A stretch of DNA of 64,000 nt, taken from contig NZ_FOQG01000001.1 of assembly GCF_900113685.1 (NCBI RefSeq), positions 186,001-250,000 of the forward strand, read 5' to 3'. Position numbers and translations under genes: made by a program. This stretch comes from Nocardioides psychrotolerans. GTDB lineage: Bacteria; Actinomycetota; Actinomycetes; Propionibacteriales; Nocardioidaceae. A model generated the notes under the pieces. It saw nothing but the letters and a program-made list of their open reading frames with translations. It did not search any database and had not been told where the DNA came from. Shown here in pieces: positions 45,201 through 52,344 of the stretch (positions are counted from its first letter, which is position 1; every line of letters starts with the position of its first letter).

Positions 45201-45451
45201 ACGATGTCGAGCTGGGCGTCGAGCTCGGCGAAGAGCGCCCCGTCGATCTGTCCGATCGGCTTGTTGACACGGCCGTAGAACCCGTCGCGGGAGTTGGTGA
45301 CCCAGATGCCGCCGTCGTTGAGCTGCGCCTCGTGCGTGCGATAGCCGTCGGCCTGCACGGCAGCCGCGACCACCCCGGCGACCACCATGAGCAGCGCGAG
45401 GTTGGAGGCGATGGCGATCCGGTGTCGCCGGATCGTCCCCGAGAGCGGCAC
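39272..45451 (-). CDS. Giant membrane-anchored Ig-like/fibronectin type III protein
   Basis: A 2059-aa surface protein. A short basic N-terminus (TIRRHRIAIAS) and one membrane helix (about 12-35) are followed by an external domain (about 40-370), an acidic linker (about 375-388, rich in Asp/Glu), at least five Ig/cadherin-like repeats marked by VDVLANDVDPTGG, VPVLDNDFSPAGD and related motifs (about 400-1490), three fibronectin III domains (about 1490-1760) and a Cys-containing C-terminal domain with CLHPSCGKILFTSENWDYN (about 1990-2010). GTG 45451 has GGGGAG 9 nt upstream; a TTG 30 bases earlier is possible. It is divergent from the FHA-kinase pair and precedes MoxR. The role is unknown; the architecture suggests a cell-surface scaffold or adhesin. 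Confidence 0.9.
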   Translation of the reverse strand: MPLSGTIRRHRIAIASNLALLMVVAGVVAAAVQADGYRTHEAQLNDGGIWVTNSRDGFYGRVNKPIGQIDGALFAELDAQLDIVQDGASVVAVNISSGALAAIDPASVEHPDGDGATIPGGAQVQLAGGTIAVLDPATGSLWAELADADLGVPVVGNLDSQAPPLATTGVDGALTVTEDGEIVTVSAEDDTVTRIAQTDAGFAKPRTSDLPGAVEASVTVTAVGDTPVVLDTQSGSLTVIGGAGTDVPVGSVLQQPGPDASSVLVATSDRLLAIDLESGEETTLADGVGGRPTAPVRLGACHYGAWSGGVGAVATVCGDEEPVVNPLGTDSSDLVFRVNRGEILLNDRSSGAVWNIDSDEPTRLDNWDAFKNKVKDDDENEENEEEAEGDRRPPEAKPDDLGARLGRTTVLHPLDNDTAPEGRLLSIRSVQDITGSDSDVTISPDGQTVQVTMPDQAGVTTFDYYIDDGRQDVAAHATVTVRPRGPQVDGAPQLREGFEPRVWNVPAGGTLDVPVLPDWRDKSDGDPLSVSAAKAEGGERSGATARVTSGGRIRFTAPIKAGVVTVAYDVTDDIGDPVTDELTFQVQGIKDRQAFPAVAEPDVIAGEAGKPITIRPLGNDLPGSDPVTPDAVLELAGKVAATSGADVRTDLVGGTITFRSAQPQTYFLDYDAKYGNAPFARGRIRVDVRAAEKPPQAPVAMPDSITVYGQAATLVDVLANDVDPTGGLLVVQSGEAETDNQLDVAVVEGRWLRLSARQGTLAPRTQLVRYRISNGTRSGIEGEVVVTQRPAPQDNSPVTEVDRVIVREGTGASIPVLDNDFSPAGDELSLVGDVAGETAGSLTVLPPGDDDVPTGSAYVAGRFLRYVAPRGIDDAQTFTVRYLATNTAGETAPGKAEITVVPGSRANQPPEPPALEGRAVSGDAITLKVPGAGVDPDGDPVTLTGISSAPALGRLVSYGANSLRYQAYPGSVGTDEFTYTVTDPQGAEATGTVRIAIVQPATPQPPLAVADTITVEPGRVATVDVLANDLVADGDRVTVELLDAPAGVSLESPQGPVVLEAPTDGSGRNVEVVYRLGNGLAASQATVTLRTSEPFNNPPVVFDAFGESGDSDGDGDGVVVDVLDTAYDPDGPASALRVTEVVAPSGIAASAEGGTITVDRAEQPIVVPFRVRDGDGGVATGSLFVPALRADAPYVDAGALIELASGDTDSFDPNDYVVNPAGGPVQLTLKNRIWSSPSANLVAGVTGDRAFELTAAESYVGPGAVVLEVTTGTSVDDPDGIRAVLSVPVQVGGETPILRCPDEAVRIAQGQSLDLDIASLCHVWTPDPDDAGGLDFDADWETSSDGLAIITPSGPAIEVAAESTAEPGSRGTLLVTTGDSRPGRLQLLVAKSPPPSLTPIRVDDMRAGETRTIDLAAYLRPGVSNPEPTVVEATQITGLDVDITAEGSRVTLTTGERVDGQAQFRVVMSDVAGDPGPERLVEGRISLDVLDVPDTPTAPVPGRTVRDEEVALSWRAPDANGAPVDRYEVRSARGGATQQCGTTTCEIRGLTNGTAYSFQVRAHNRVGWSEWSTGSAQATPDRKPGLVGPIRLVREGDRVLVIAWTPPTTQTSDIRRYLVSWPGGSKSSTRPNITITGLDNNVEYTFSVAAENALDIGPARRSAAFQSVGTPGAPAAPTITDQRTPGDSGAVTLTWPDVDPNGPDPVRYTVLRDQKALPNCTDIVATRCDNAGMVYDGRTYSYAVRATNKNGKGRTATGPAAPWSAVGQPAEWGDFTLRPTGSDNTGIVQFTVPASRGAQSDVTIYSDGAVVDQLSATGPQERQILVGSNDHPYTIELEVCNEAGACSRSTGKPLQTYGPLTREDVLRMEPIVNGRKVSWEITVDADGDPAAMSVDSDKRSKETFTLDGVDVHTFRTAAVDIGNSANEQLTVTLTDSSPKRGPGSRQARSPTTEDAPKPSIAIQRGDRCNDGTDDPSCNTGGTGTDCLHPSCGKILFTSENWDYNPMNCTFYDSVDGAYATRPIATNRIVQPGPYFGYPDRSVWVVCDGVESNHYNWPNS

Positions 45452-45589
45452 GATCGTTTTCTCCCCATGAAGATTCCCCAAGAACTTTCACCCTAGATGG
45501 TGCCTCACCGGGGCACTATTTGCCGCCTGCTGACCGACACCGTTCCTGATTCGCGACAATGGGGTCGACTCGGGAAAGGGGCCACAGCG

Positions 45590-46762
45590 GTGGAGGTGCG
45601 GTATGCGCCGGGCACAGGTCTGCTCCTGGCCGCCGGGCAGCGGTGGCTGCTGGTCGACGCTTCGTCGACCCCCGCGCTCGTCGACCGGCTGTGGGACCTG
45701 CTCACCGCGCCCGCCCCGGCGCTCGAACGGGTCACCGAGGTGCTGCTCGAGACCCTGGGCGACGACGCCTCGTTCGCGATGGTGGACGCGACGCCCGGGA
45801 GCCCCGGTGTCGTGAGCCGAGGTGCTGCCCGGGTGACCTCAGCCGACGGTGTCCGCTCGCTCGCGCTGCGAGCAGGACATGCCGCCGGGAGCCTGCGGCT
45901 GGTGTCGGGCGTGGTGCCGGCCGACGCGGCCGACCTGCTCCCCGCAGTCGGCTCGCCGGTGTCCGTGGTCCAGGCTGCCCCGGCTGTCCCGGCTGCTCCC
46001 CCCGTGCCCGGCCTCATCGACGGCATCCCGGCCGAGATCCTCGCCGGCCGAGTCCCCGAGCCCGCACCGCGACCCGTCGCAACGGCCGCCCCGGCCGCAC
46101 CCCCATCGGAGCAGCACACCGTGCGCCGCGAACCCGCCGCAGACCCCGGGAACGCCGACCACGACGGGCACACCACGTTCCGGCCCGCCGGCCCTGCGCC
46201 GACCGGCCCACCGACAGGCCCACCGACGGGCCCGCCCACCGGTCCACCCGGCGATCCCGCCGGGCACCACCTCCACCAGCACACCCACGAGACGGTGCTC
46301 GCGGTCCGCTGCCCGGTCGGCCACGTGACCGCCGCCTTCACCCCGACCTGTCGGGTGTGCGGCGCTGCGGTGCCGCCCCAGGAGCCACAACGGCTCCCCC
46401 GACCCCAGCTCGGCCTGGTCCGCCTGCCCCACGGCGACACCGTGCCCCTGGACCGGGGCGTGGTGTTCGGTCGCCGGCCCACCGCTGATGCGGAGAGCAC
46501 CGCCTGGCCGCACCTGGTGCGCCTGCCCCAGGGCTCGTCGTACGTCTCGAGGACGCACCTCAAGCTCGAGCTCGACGGCTGGCTGGTGCTCGCCACCGAC
46601 CTCGGCTCCCGCGGCGGCACCACGCTGCGGGTGCCCGGGCGGACGCCCGAGCGGATCCGCGCGCACGAGACCTACGTGTGGGAGCCGGGGCAGGTGCTCG
46701 ACCTCGCCGACAGCTACGAGATCCTCTACGAGACGACCACCGACCCCGGAGGCACCCCGTGA
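45590..46762 (+). CDS. FHA-domain protein
   Basis: A 390-aa cytosolic protein. The C-terminal FHA phosphothreonine-binding domain (about 300-375) shows GVVFGRRP, YVSRTHLKLEL and DLGSRGGTTL. Before it are a short Cys motif (VRCPVGHVTAAF then CRVCG, zinc-ribbon-like) and a TGPP repeat encoded by a 12-bp tandem repeat. GTG 45590 is favoured by GGGAAAGGGG upstream and by the start of ordered sequence (VEVRYAPGTGLLLA). The stop overlaps the kinase start (GTGA). It probably binds phosphorylated targets of that kinase. Confidence 0.9.
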   Translation: MEVRYAPGTGLLLAAGQRWLLVDASSTPALVDRLWDLLTAPAPALERVTEVLLETLGDDASFAMVDATPGSPGVVSRGAARVTSADGVRSLALRAGHAAGSLRLVSGVVPADAADLLPAVGSPVSVVQAAPAVPAAPPVPGLIDGIPAEILAGRVPEPAPRPVATAAPAAPPSEQHTVRREPAADPGNADHDGHTTFRPAGPAPTGPPTGPPTGPPTGPPGDPAGHHLHQHTHETVLAVRCPVGHVTAAFTPTCRVCGAAVPPQEPQRLPRPQLGLVRLPHGDTVPLDRGVVFGRRPTADAESTAWPHLVRLPQGSSYVSRTHLKLELDGWLVLATDLGSRGGTTLRVPGRTPERIRAHETYVWEPGQVLDLADSYEILYETTTDPGGTP

Positions 46763-48159
46763 GCGGTCCTCAGATCCCCGGCTACACCTACCTCGAGCAC
46801 CTAGGTCGGGGTGGGTTCGCCGACGTCTACCTCTACGAGCAGGAGTGGCCGCGGCAGCGCGTCGCCGTCAAGGTGGTGCGGTCCGACGTCCCACTGACCG
46901 ACCGTGAGAAGTCGCTGTTCACCGCCGAGGCCAACGCGATGGCGCAGCTGTCCGACCACCCCTACATCGTCAGCGTGATCACGGCGGGGGTCACCGAGGC
47001 GAGCTCGGGCGGACGTCCCTACCTCGTCATGCGCTACTGCCCGCCGCCCGACCTCGGCGTGCGGGTGCGGACCGCGCCGATGCAGGTCGCCGACACGATC
47101 TCCACCGCGGTCAAGCTGGCGAGCGCCGTCGAGACCGCCCACCGCTCGGGGATCATCCACCGCGACATCAAGCCCAGCAACGTGCTGGTCACGACCTACT
47201 CCGAGCCGGCGCTCAGCGACTTCGGCATCGCCGGTCGCGTCGCGGACATCGCGGGCGAGAGCGAGGTCCGGATCTCCTTCCCGTGGTCCCCGCCCGAGCT
47301 GCTCGACGGTCGCTCCAACGGCTCGGTCACCTCCGACGTCTACTCGCTGGGTGCCACCATCTGGAACCTGCTGACCGGGCGGTCGCCCTTCGCGATCCCG
47401 GGCGGGGACAACTCGCCCCGGGGATTGAGCGCCCGCATCCTGCACGCCCCGCCGCCGTTGACCCGACGTCCGGACGTCCCCGCCTCGCTCGAACGACTGC
47501 TCCAGCAGTGCCTGGCCAAGCAGCCCGAGCACCGCCCGCAGTCGGCCCTGGAGCTGGCCCGGGCCCTGCAACGGATCGAGACGGAGGCGGGCTATGCCCG
47601 CACGCCGATCGCCGTCGAGGGCGACCGTCCGGCCCCCGGCGTCTTGCCCCCGGTTTCCGACGACCCTGACACGACCCACGTCAGGCCGATGACGGTCATC
47701 TCGTCGTCGGGTCCCCGCGGGGCCAGCATCGAGACCGGGCCGGCGACGGAAGCGGGCCCGACCCGACGCTCCAGCGTCGTGTGGGCCGTCGCCGGAACCG
47801 CGGTGCTCGCCGTCGTCGGTGTGCTGCTCGCGGTCAACCTGGCCGGCGGCAACGACGCGGAGGAGCCCATCACCCGGCCGACCACGTCCTCCACCCCGTT
47901 GGGCGTCGCGCCCGAGGCCCCCACCCGGGCGCCGACGGTCACGGGCGCCCGGTCCGAGGACCGGGTCACCTTCACCTGGCGGTCACCCGATGCCGGACAG
48001 GCCGGGGACACCTGGGAGTGGAAGCGCACCGACACCGGCGAGAGCCGCCGCACGTCGGACACGACGCTGGCGGTCGCCTCGTCGGGGCGGACCTGCCTCC
48101 AGGTGCGCCTGATCCGGGGCAGCTATGCGTCCCCGTGGGCCGAGGACTGCGTCGACTGA
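46759..48159 (+). CDS. Transmembrane serine/threonine protein kinase
   Basis: A 466-aa PknB-type kinase. The kinase domain (about 8-275) has GRGGFADVY, VAVKVV with the ATP Lys, HRDIKPSN and DFGIAG. The activation segment is unusual, with ISFPWSPPELL in place of the common GTxxYxxPE. A membrane helix (about 338-360, AVAGTAVLAVVGVLLAVNLA) leads to a 90-residue external domain that looks fibronectin-III-like (RVTFTWRSPD ... two Cys near the end). GTG 46759 overlaps the FHA stop codon. It likely senses the envelope and phosphorylates the FHA partner or MoxR-cluster proteins; this is inferred from position. Confidence 0.93.
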   Translation: MSGPQIPGYTYLEHLGRGGFADVYLYEQEWPRQRVAVKVVRSDVPLTDREKSLFTAEANAMAQLSDHPYIVSVITAGVTEASSGGRPYLVMRYCPPPDLGVRVRTAPMQVADTISTAVKLASAVETAHRSGIIHRDIKPSNVLVTTYSEPALSDFGIAGRVADIAGESEVRISFPWSPPELLDGRSNGSVTSDVYSLGATIWNLLTGRSPFAIPGGDNSPRGLSARILHAPPPLTRRPDVPASLERLLQQCLAKQPEHRPQSALELARALQRIETEAGYARTPIAVEGDRPAPGVLPPVSDDPDTTHVRPMTVISSSGPRGASIETGPATEAGPTRRSSVVWAVAGTAVLAVVGVLLAVNLAGGNDAEEPITRPTTSSTPLGVAPEAPTRAPTVTGARSEDRVTFTWRSPDAGQAGDTWEWKRTDTGESRRTSDTTLAVASSGRTCLQVRLIRGSYASPWAEDCVD

Positions 48160-48188
48160 GTCGCCGCAGCCCCCGACTCACCGGACGG

Positions 48189-49175
48189 TCAGGCCGCCGC
48201 CCTCTCCCGGTCGCGCTTGTCCTTCTGCAGGCTCAGCACCGCGGTGAGGATGAGGGTCACGATGATGACGCCCAGGCTGACCAGGGAGGTGATCTCCGGC
48301 ACGGGGACGTTCTCGCCACCGTTGATGAAGCCCAGCTCGTTCTCGTGGAGCGCGTGCAGGACGAGCTTGACGCCGATGAAGGCAAGGATGAACGAGAGGC
48401 CCAGCGAGAGGTAGACCAGACGCTTGAGCAGGCCACCGAGCAGGAAGTAGAGCTGCCGAAGACCCATGAGGGCGAACACGTTGGCCGTGAAAACCAGGTA
48501 GGGCTCCTGGGTGATCCCGAAGATCGCGGGGATCGAGTCCAGCGCGAAGAGGATGTCGGTCGTGCCCAGGGCGATGACGACGATCAGCATCGGCGAGACG
48601 ACGCGAGCGCCGTTCTCCTTGTACCAGAGCTTGAGGCCCCGGAACTCCTCGCCGACGTTCATGTGGGACTGGGCGAACTTCACGACCGCGTTGTCCTCGG
48701 GATGTTCCTCGTCGTGGGAGCGGTAGCTCTTGACGAGGGTGTAGGCCGTGTAGACCAGGAACGCGCCGAAGATGTAGAAGACGAAAGAGAAGTTCTCGAT
48801 CAGCTGGTAGCCCAGCGCGATGAAGATCGCGCGGAAGATGAGGGCCAGGATGATGCCGACCATCAACGCTTCCTGCTGGTACTGCCGCGGCACCTTCAGG
48901 GCGGCCATCAAGATGATGAAGACGAAGAGGTTGTCGATCGAGAGGCTGTACTCGGTCAACCAACCGGCGAAGAACTCGATGCCGTAGTCGTGCCCGTGGA
49001 ACAACCACACCCAGACGCCGAACACGACCGCCGCGCTGATGTAGACGGAGAGCGCAATGGCGCACTCACGCATCGTCGGCTCGTGCGGGTCACGGGCGAT
49101 GACCACGACGTCGAAGAGCAGCACGGCGACCGTGACACCGATCGTGATGGCCCATTCGAGGGTCGAAACTTCCAC
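48189..49175 (-). CDS. TerC-family integral membrane protein (Alx-like)
   Basis: A 328-aa protein with about nine membrane segments. Family signatures are EYSLSIDNLFVFIILM with its acidic metal-site residues and TTDILFALDSIPAIFGIT, the symmetric counterpart. TerC/Alx proteins export manganese or load it onto exported proteins. GTG 49175 follows GGAG at 7 nt. A probable yybP-ykoY manganese riboswitch in the leader supports the Mn role. It lies convergent to the kinase gene. Confidence 0.95.
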   Translation of the reverse strand: MEVSTLEWAITIGVTVAVLLFDVVVIARDPHEPTMRECAIALSVYISAAVVFGVWVWLFHGHDYGIEFFAGWLTEYSLSIDNLFVFIILMAALKVPRQYQQEALMVGIILALIFRAIFIALGYQLIENFSFVFYIFGAFLVYTAYTLVKSYRSHDEEHPEDNAVVKFAQSHMNVGEEFRGLKLWYKENGARVVSPMLIVVIALGTTDILFALDSIPAIFGITQEPYLVFTANVFALMGLRQLYFLLGGLLKRLVYLSLGLSFILAFIGVKLVLHALHENELGFINGGENVPVPEITSLVSLGVIIVTLILTAVLSLQKDKRDRERAAA

Positions 49176-49204
49176 AGGGAACTCCGATGAGATGAGGGGA
49201 CGTC

Positions 49205-49312
49205 AGGGCTCCAGAGGTCTCTTCCGCCGCCCTGGGACGACCCACGGCCCCGGACCGGCGCATGGCGACGATCGTGCTGACGAGACCGCAGCGAAAGGAA
49301 TACTCCCCCCTG
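49205..49312 (-). promoter_or_regulatory. Probable yybP-ykoY (manganese) riboswitch in the TerC leader
   Basis: Read on the minus strand, the leader of the TerC gene contains GGGGGAGTATTCC at its 5' end and GAAGAGACCTCTGG at its 3' end about 80 nt later, with paired segments between. GGGGAGTA and GAGACC match the conserved halves of the yybP-ykoY Mn2+ aptamer as I recall it, and the class typically precedes TerC/Alx genes. Boundaries are approximate. Confidence 0.65.
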
Positions 49313-49361
49313 CGACCGACATCCTTCCACGCACGCAAGGGGGGAAGGGAATTGAGAGCCG

Positions 49362-50180
49362 TCAGCGTCCGCCGTACGGGACGCCCAGCTCCCGCAGGGC
49401 GGCCTCTCCCCCGTCGAGCGCGGTGAGCACCCAGGCTCCCTGCGGGGTGAGGGTGAAGGTGTGCTCGAAGTGGGCTGCCCAGGAGCCGTCCTCGGTGACG
49501 ACCGTCCAGTCGTCCTCAAGGACGACCGTCTCCTTGCTGCCCAGCGTGATCATCGGCTCGACCGCCAGGGCCAGGCCCTCGACCAGCTTCGGGCCGCGAC
49601 CGGCCCGGCCGTAGTTGGGCACGTTGGGAGGCTGGTGCATCTCGGTGCCGATGCCGTGCCCGGTGTAGTCCTCGAGGATGCCGAAGCTGCCCCGGGAACG
49701 CACGTGCTGCTCCACGGCGAAGGAGATGTCCGTGACGCGGCCCCCGAGGCGGGCAGCGGCGATGCCGCGCCACATGGCCTCCTCGGTCACCGTCATCAGA
49801 TGCCGTACGTCGCCGTGAACCTCGCCGAGCGCGACGGTGATGGCAGCGTCGCCGTGCCAGCCGTCGACGATCGCGCCGCAGTCGATCGAGACCACATCGC
49901 CGTCGGCGAGCACCCGACTGCCCGGCATGCCGTGGACGACCTCGTCGTTGACAGAGGAACAGATCGTCCCGGTGAACCCGTGGTAGCCCTTGAACGACGG
50001 CACCCCGCCGGCCGAGCGGATGTTGTCCTCAGCGATGGCGTCGAGCTCGCCGGTCGTCATGCCGGCACGCACGCTGGAGCGCAGCAGCTCGAGCGTCTCC
50101 CCCACCAGCAGACCGGCGCGACGCATCAACCCGATCTGCTCGGGAGTCTTGATCTGGATCCCACGGTCGAGGAGTCCCAT
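49362..50180 (-). CDS. map: Type I methionine aminopeptidase
   Basis: Removes the initiator methionine from nascent proteins. The 272-aa protein shows the five metal ligands in context: DCGAIVDGWHGDAA (two Asp), GHGIGTEMHQPPNV (His), LAVEPMITLGS (Glu) and the final FEHTFTLT (Glu). The N-terminal extension is short and lacks a zinc finger. It is the last gene of the spc-secY-adk-map series, 22 bp after adk. Confidence 0.97.
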   Translation of the reverse strand: MGLLDRGIQIKTPEQIGLMRRAGLLVGETLELLRSSVRAGMTTGELDAIAEDNIRSAGGVPSFKGYHGFTGTICSSVNDEVVHGMPGSRVLADGDVVSIDCGAIVDGWHGDAAITVALGEVHGDVRHLMTVTEEAMWRGIAAARLGGRVTDISFAVEQHVRSRGSFGILEDYTGHGIGTEMHQPPNVPNYGRAGRGPKLVEGLALAVEPMITLGSKETVVLEDDWTVVTEDGSWAAHFEHTFTLTPQGAWVLTALDGGEAALRELGVPYGGR

Positions 50181-50202
50181 CGCCGCTGTCAGCTCCGCGC
50201 GG

Positions 50203-50778
50203 TCAGCTTTCGGGCACTTCGTCGAGAGCTTCGAAGATGCGCATGGTCACGTCGGCGACCTCGCCCATCCCATCGACCTCGACGAGGAGCCCGCGGTTGC
50301 GGTAGACCTCGATCAACGGCTCGGTCTGCTCGGCGTAGACCTCCTGGCGACGGCGGATGACGTCCTCGGTGTCGTCGGCTCGCCCCTCGGTCTGCGCGCG
50401 TTGGAGCAGCCGCTGCACGATCTCCTCCTCATCGACCGTGAGCACCACGACGGCGTCGAGCTTGTGTCCGGTGAACGTGATCATCCCGTCGAGCTCCTCG
50501 ACCTGCGCAACGGTGCGGGGGTAACCGTCGAGGAGGAAGCCCGAGACCGCGTCACTCTCGTCGATGCGGTTGCGCACCATCGCATTGGTGACCTCGTCGG
50601 GGACGTAGTCACCGGCGTCCATGAAGCGCTTGGCCTCCACGCCGAGCTCGCTGCCCCGGGAGACGTTGGCCCGGAAGATGTCGCCGGTCGAGATTGCGGG
50701 GATCTTGAAGTGCCCGGCGATGAACTTCGCCTGCGTGCCCTTCCCGGCTCCGGGCGGGCCCATCATGATGAGGCGCAT
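50203..50778 (-). CDS. adk: Adenylate kinase
   Basis: Equilibrates ATP and AMP with ADP. The 191-aa short form begins MRLIMMGPPGAGKGTQAKFI (P-loop), followed by ISTGDIFRANV (AMP site) and FLLDGYPRTVAQ. The short lid has no zinc cysteines. ATG 50778 is used because the P-loop must be near the N-terminus; a start 36 bases earlier is open. It lies 87 bp after secY. Confidence 0.97.
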   Translation of the reverse strand: MRLIMMGPPGAGKGTQAKFIAGHFKIPAISTGDIFRANVSRGSELGVEAKRFMDAGDYVPDEVTNAMVRNRIDESDAVSGFLLDGYPRTVAQVEELDGMITFTGHKLDAVVVLTVDEEEIVQRLLQRAQTEGRADDTEDVIRRRQEVYAEQTEPLIEVYRNRGLLVEVDGMGEVADVTMRIFEALDEVPES

Positions 50779-50865
50779 GTGCGAGGGAGTCTCCTTGTCG
50801 TGGCTGGTGAGCACAGTCTCGCATGGCCCTGGACGCGTCGGCGCCCGGTCCCACGCAGGGAACCG

Positions 50866-52164
50866 TCAGCGCAGGAAGCCCTCGTAGTTGCGCTGCTGGA
50901 GCTGGCTCTCGATCTGCTTCACGGTGTCCAGCGCGACGCCGACCATGATCAGGATCGAGGTGCCACCGAACGGGAAGTTCTGGTTGGCGTCGATGAGGAC
51001 CAGCGCGATGAGCGGGATCAGCGAGATCAGGCCGAGGTAGAGCGCACCCGGGAAGGTGATCCGCGAGAGGACGTAGGACAGGTAGTCCTCGGTCGGCTTG
51101 CCGGCCCGGATCCCCGGGATGAAGCCGCCGTACTTCTTCATGTTGTCGGCCACCTCCTGGGGGTTGAAGGTGATCGACACGTAGAAGTAGGTGAAGAAGA
51201 CGATGAGGGCGAAGAACGTCGCCATGTAGACCGGGTGCCCGCCGGAGACGAAGTACTTCGAGATGAAGTCGACCCACGGCGACGGGCTGTTCTGGTTGAA
51301 CTGCACCGCCATGGCCGGGAGGTAGAGCAGCGATGAGGCGAAGATGACCGGGATGATGCCGGCCTGGTTGACCTTCAAGGGGATGTAGGTCGAGCTCCCG
51401 CCGAACATCTTGCGACCCACCATGCGGCGGGCGTACTGGACCGGGATCCGGCGTTGCGCCTGCTCGATGAAGATGACCGCCGCGACGACGACGAGGCCGA
51501 CGGCGATGACGATGGAGAAGATCCACCAGCCCTGGCTCTTCTGGACGTCCCAGAGAGCCGCCGGGAACGTCGCGACGACCTGCGTGAAGATCAGGATCGA
51601 CATGCCGTTGCCGACGCCGCGGTCGGTGATGAGCTCACCGAGCCACATGATGACGGCCGTGCCGGCGGTCATGGTCATGACCATGACGAGGAAGGTCGAG
51701 GTGCTCTGGCTGTGCAGGAGCGGCTCGGTGCAGCCCTGGAGGAGGTTGCCCGAGCGGGCCAGCGCCACGATGCCGGTCGCCTGGAGCAGCGCGAGGCCGA
51801 GCGTCAGGTAGCGGGTGTATTGGGTGATCTTGGTCTGCCCGGACTGGCCCTCCTTCTTCAGCGCTTCGAGCCGCGGGATGACCACGACGAGCAGCTGAAG
51901 GATGATGCTGGCGGTGATGTAGGGCATGATCCCCAGCGCGAAGATGGTGAGCTGTAGCAGCGCACCGCCGGAGAACAGGTTGATCAGGTTGTAGACGCCC
52001 TCGTTGTTGGCGTCGTTGCTGAGACAGCTCTGGACGTTGGCGACGTTGACGCCCGGGGCTGGAATCTGGGACCCCGCCCGGAAGATCACAATGACCAGCA
52101 GGACGAACAGCAGCTTGCGCCGCAGGTCGGGAGTCCGGAAAGCGTTCACGAACGCGCTGAGCAC
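50866..52164 (-). CDS. secY: Preprotein translocase subunit SecY
   Basis: Channel subunit of the Sec translocon. The 432-aa protein has ten membrane helices; recognisable pieces are FRAGSQIPAPGVN (first helix end), GIMPYITASIILQLL (helix 2), the cytosolic loop RRIPVQYARRMVG and GLISLIPLIALV. GTG 52164 is preferred, with AGAGGA upstream; an in-frame TTG 18 bases earlier is possible. A 180-bp structured gap follows rplO. Confidence 0.97.
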   Translation of the reverse strand: MLSAFVNAFRTPDLRRKLLFVLLVIVIFRAGSQIPAPGVNVANVQSCLSNDANNEGVYNLINLFSGGALLQLTIFALGIMPYITASIILQLLVVVIPRLEALKKEGQSGQTKITQYTRYLTLGLALLQATGIVALARSGNLLQGCTEPLLHSQSTSTFLVMVMTMTAGTAVIMWLGELITDRGVGNGMSILIFTQVVATFPAALWDVQKSQGWWIFSIVIAVGLVVVAAVIFIEQAQRRIPVQYARRMVGRKMFGGSSTYIPLKVNQAGIIPVIFASSLLYLPAMAVQFNQNSPSPWVDFISKYFVSGGHPVYMATFFALIVFFTYFYVSITFNPQEVADNMKKYGGFIPGIRAGKPTEDYLSYVLSRITFPGALYLGLISLIPLIALVLIDANQNFPFGGTSILIMVGVALDTVKQIESQLQQRNYEGFLR

Positions 52165-52189
52165 GAGATCCTCTTTCTCCAAGCAAGTA

Positions 52190-52239
52190 ACGGGCCCTGG
52201 TCAGGACAAGCGAGTCCACAGCCGTGGACAAGGGCCCGT
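52190..52239 (-). other. Nested inverted repeat in the secY leader
   Basis: ACGGGCCCT (52190-52198) pairs with AGGGCCCGT (52231-52239); inside, GTCCAC (52214-52219) pairs with GTGGAC (52224-52229). It starts 26 bp before the secY GTG, on the transcript between rplO and secY, and could attenuate or separate secY expression. Confidence 0.55.
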
Positions 52240-52281
52240 GGAAGCCTAACAGGCAGTGTTCGGGCGATCACAGGGCGCACG

Positions 52282-52327
52282 AGGGGCGCGGCCCCAACTC
52301 CCCGTGAGGAGTGGGGGCAGCGCCCCT
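52282..52327 (-). terminator. Imperfect GC hairpin after rplO
   Basis: AGGGGCGC (52282-52289) pairs with GCGCCCCT (52320-52327), and the interior can extend the stem imperfectly. It lies 18 bp past the rplO stop codon. Probably a partial terminator inside the long operon. Confidence 0.55.
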
Positions 52328-52344
52328 GACCGTGCGTGTGCTGG

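Noticed and set aside
39293..45496. A 6.2-kb open frame on the plus strand exactly opposite the giant Ig/FnIII gene.
   Set aside because: Its product is Gly/Val/Arg/Asp/His-rich with no domains, the usual mirror of a high-GC coding frame; the minus-strand product has a membrane anchor and clear FnIII modules.
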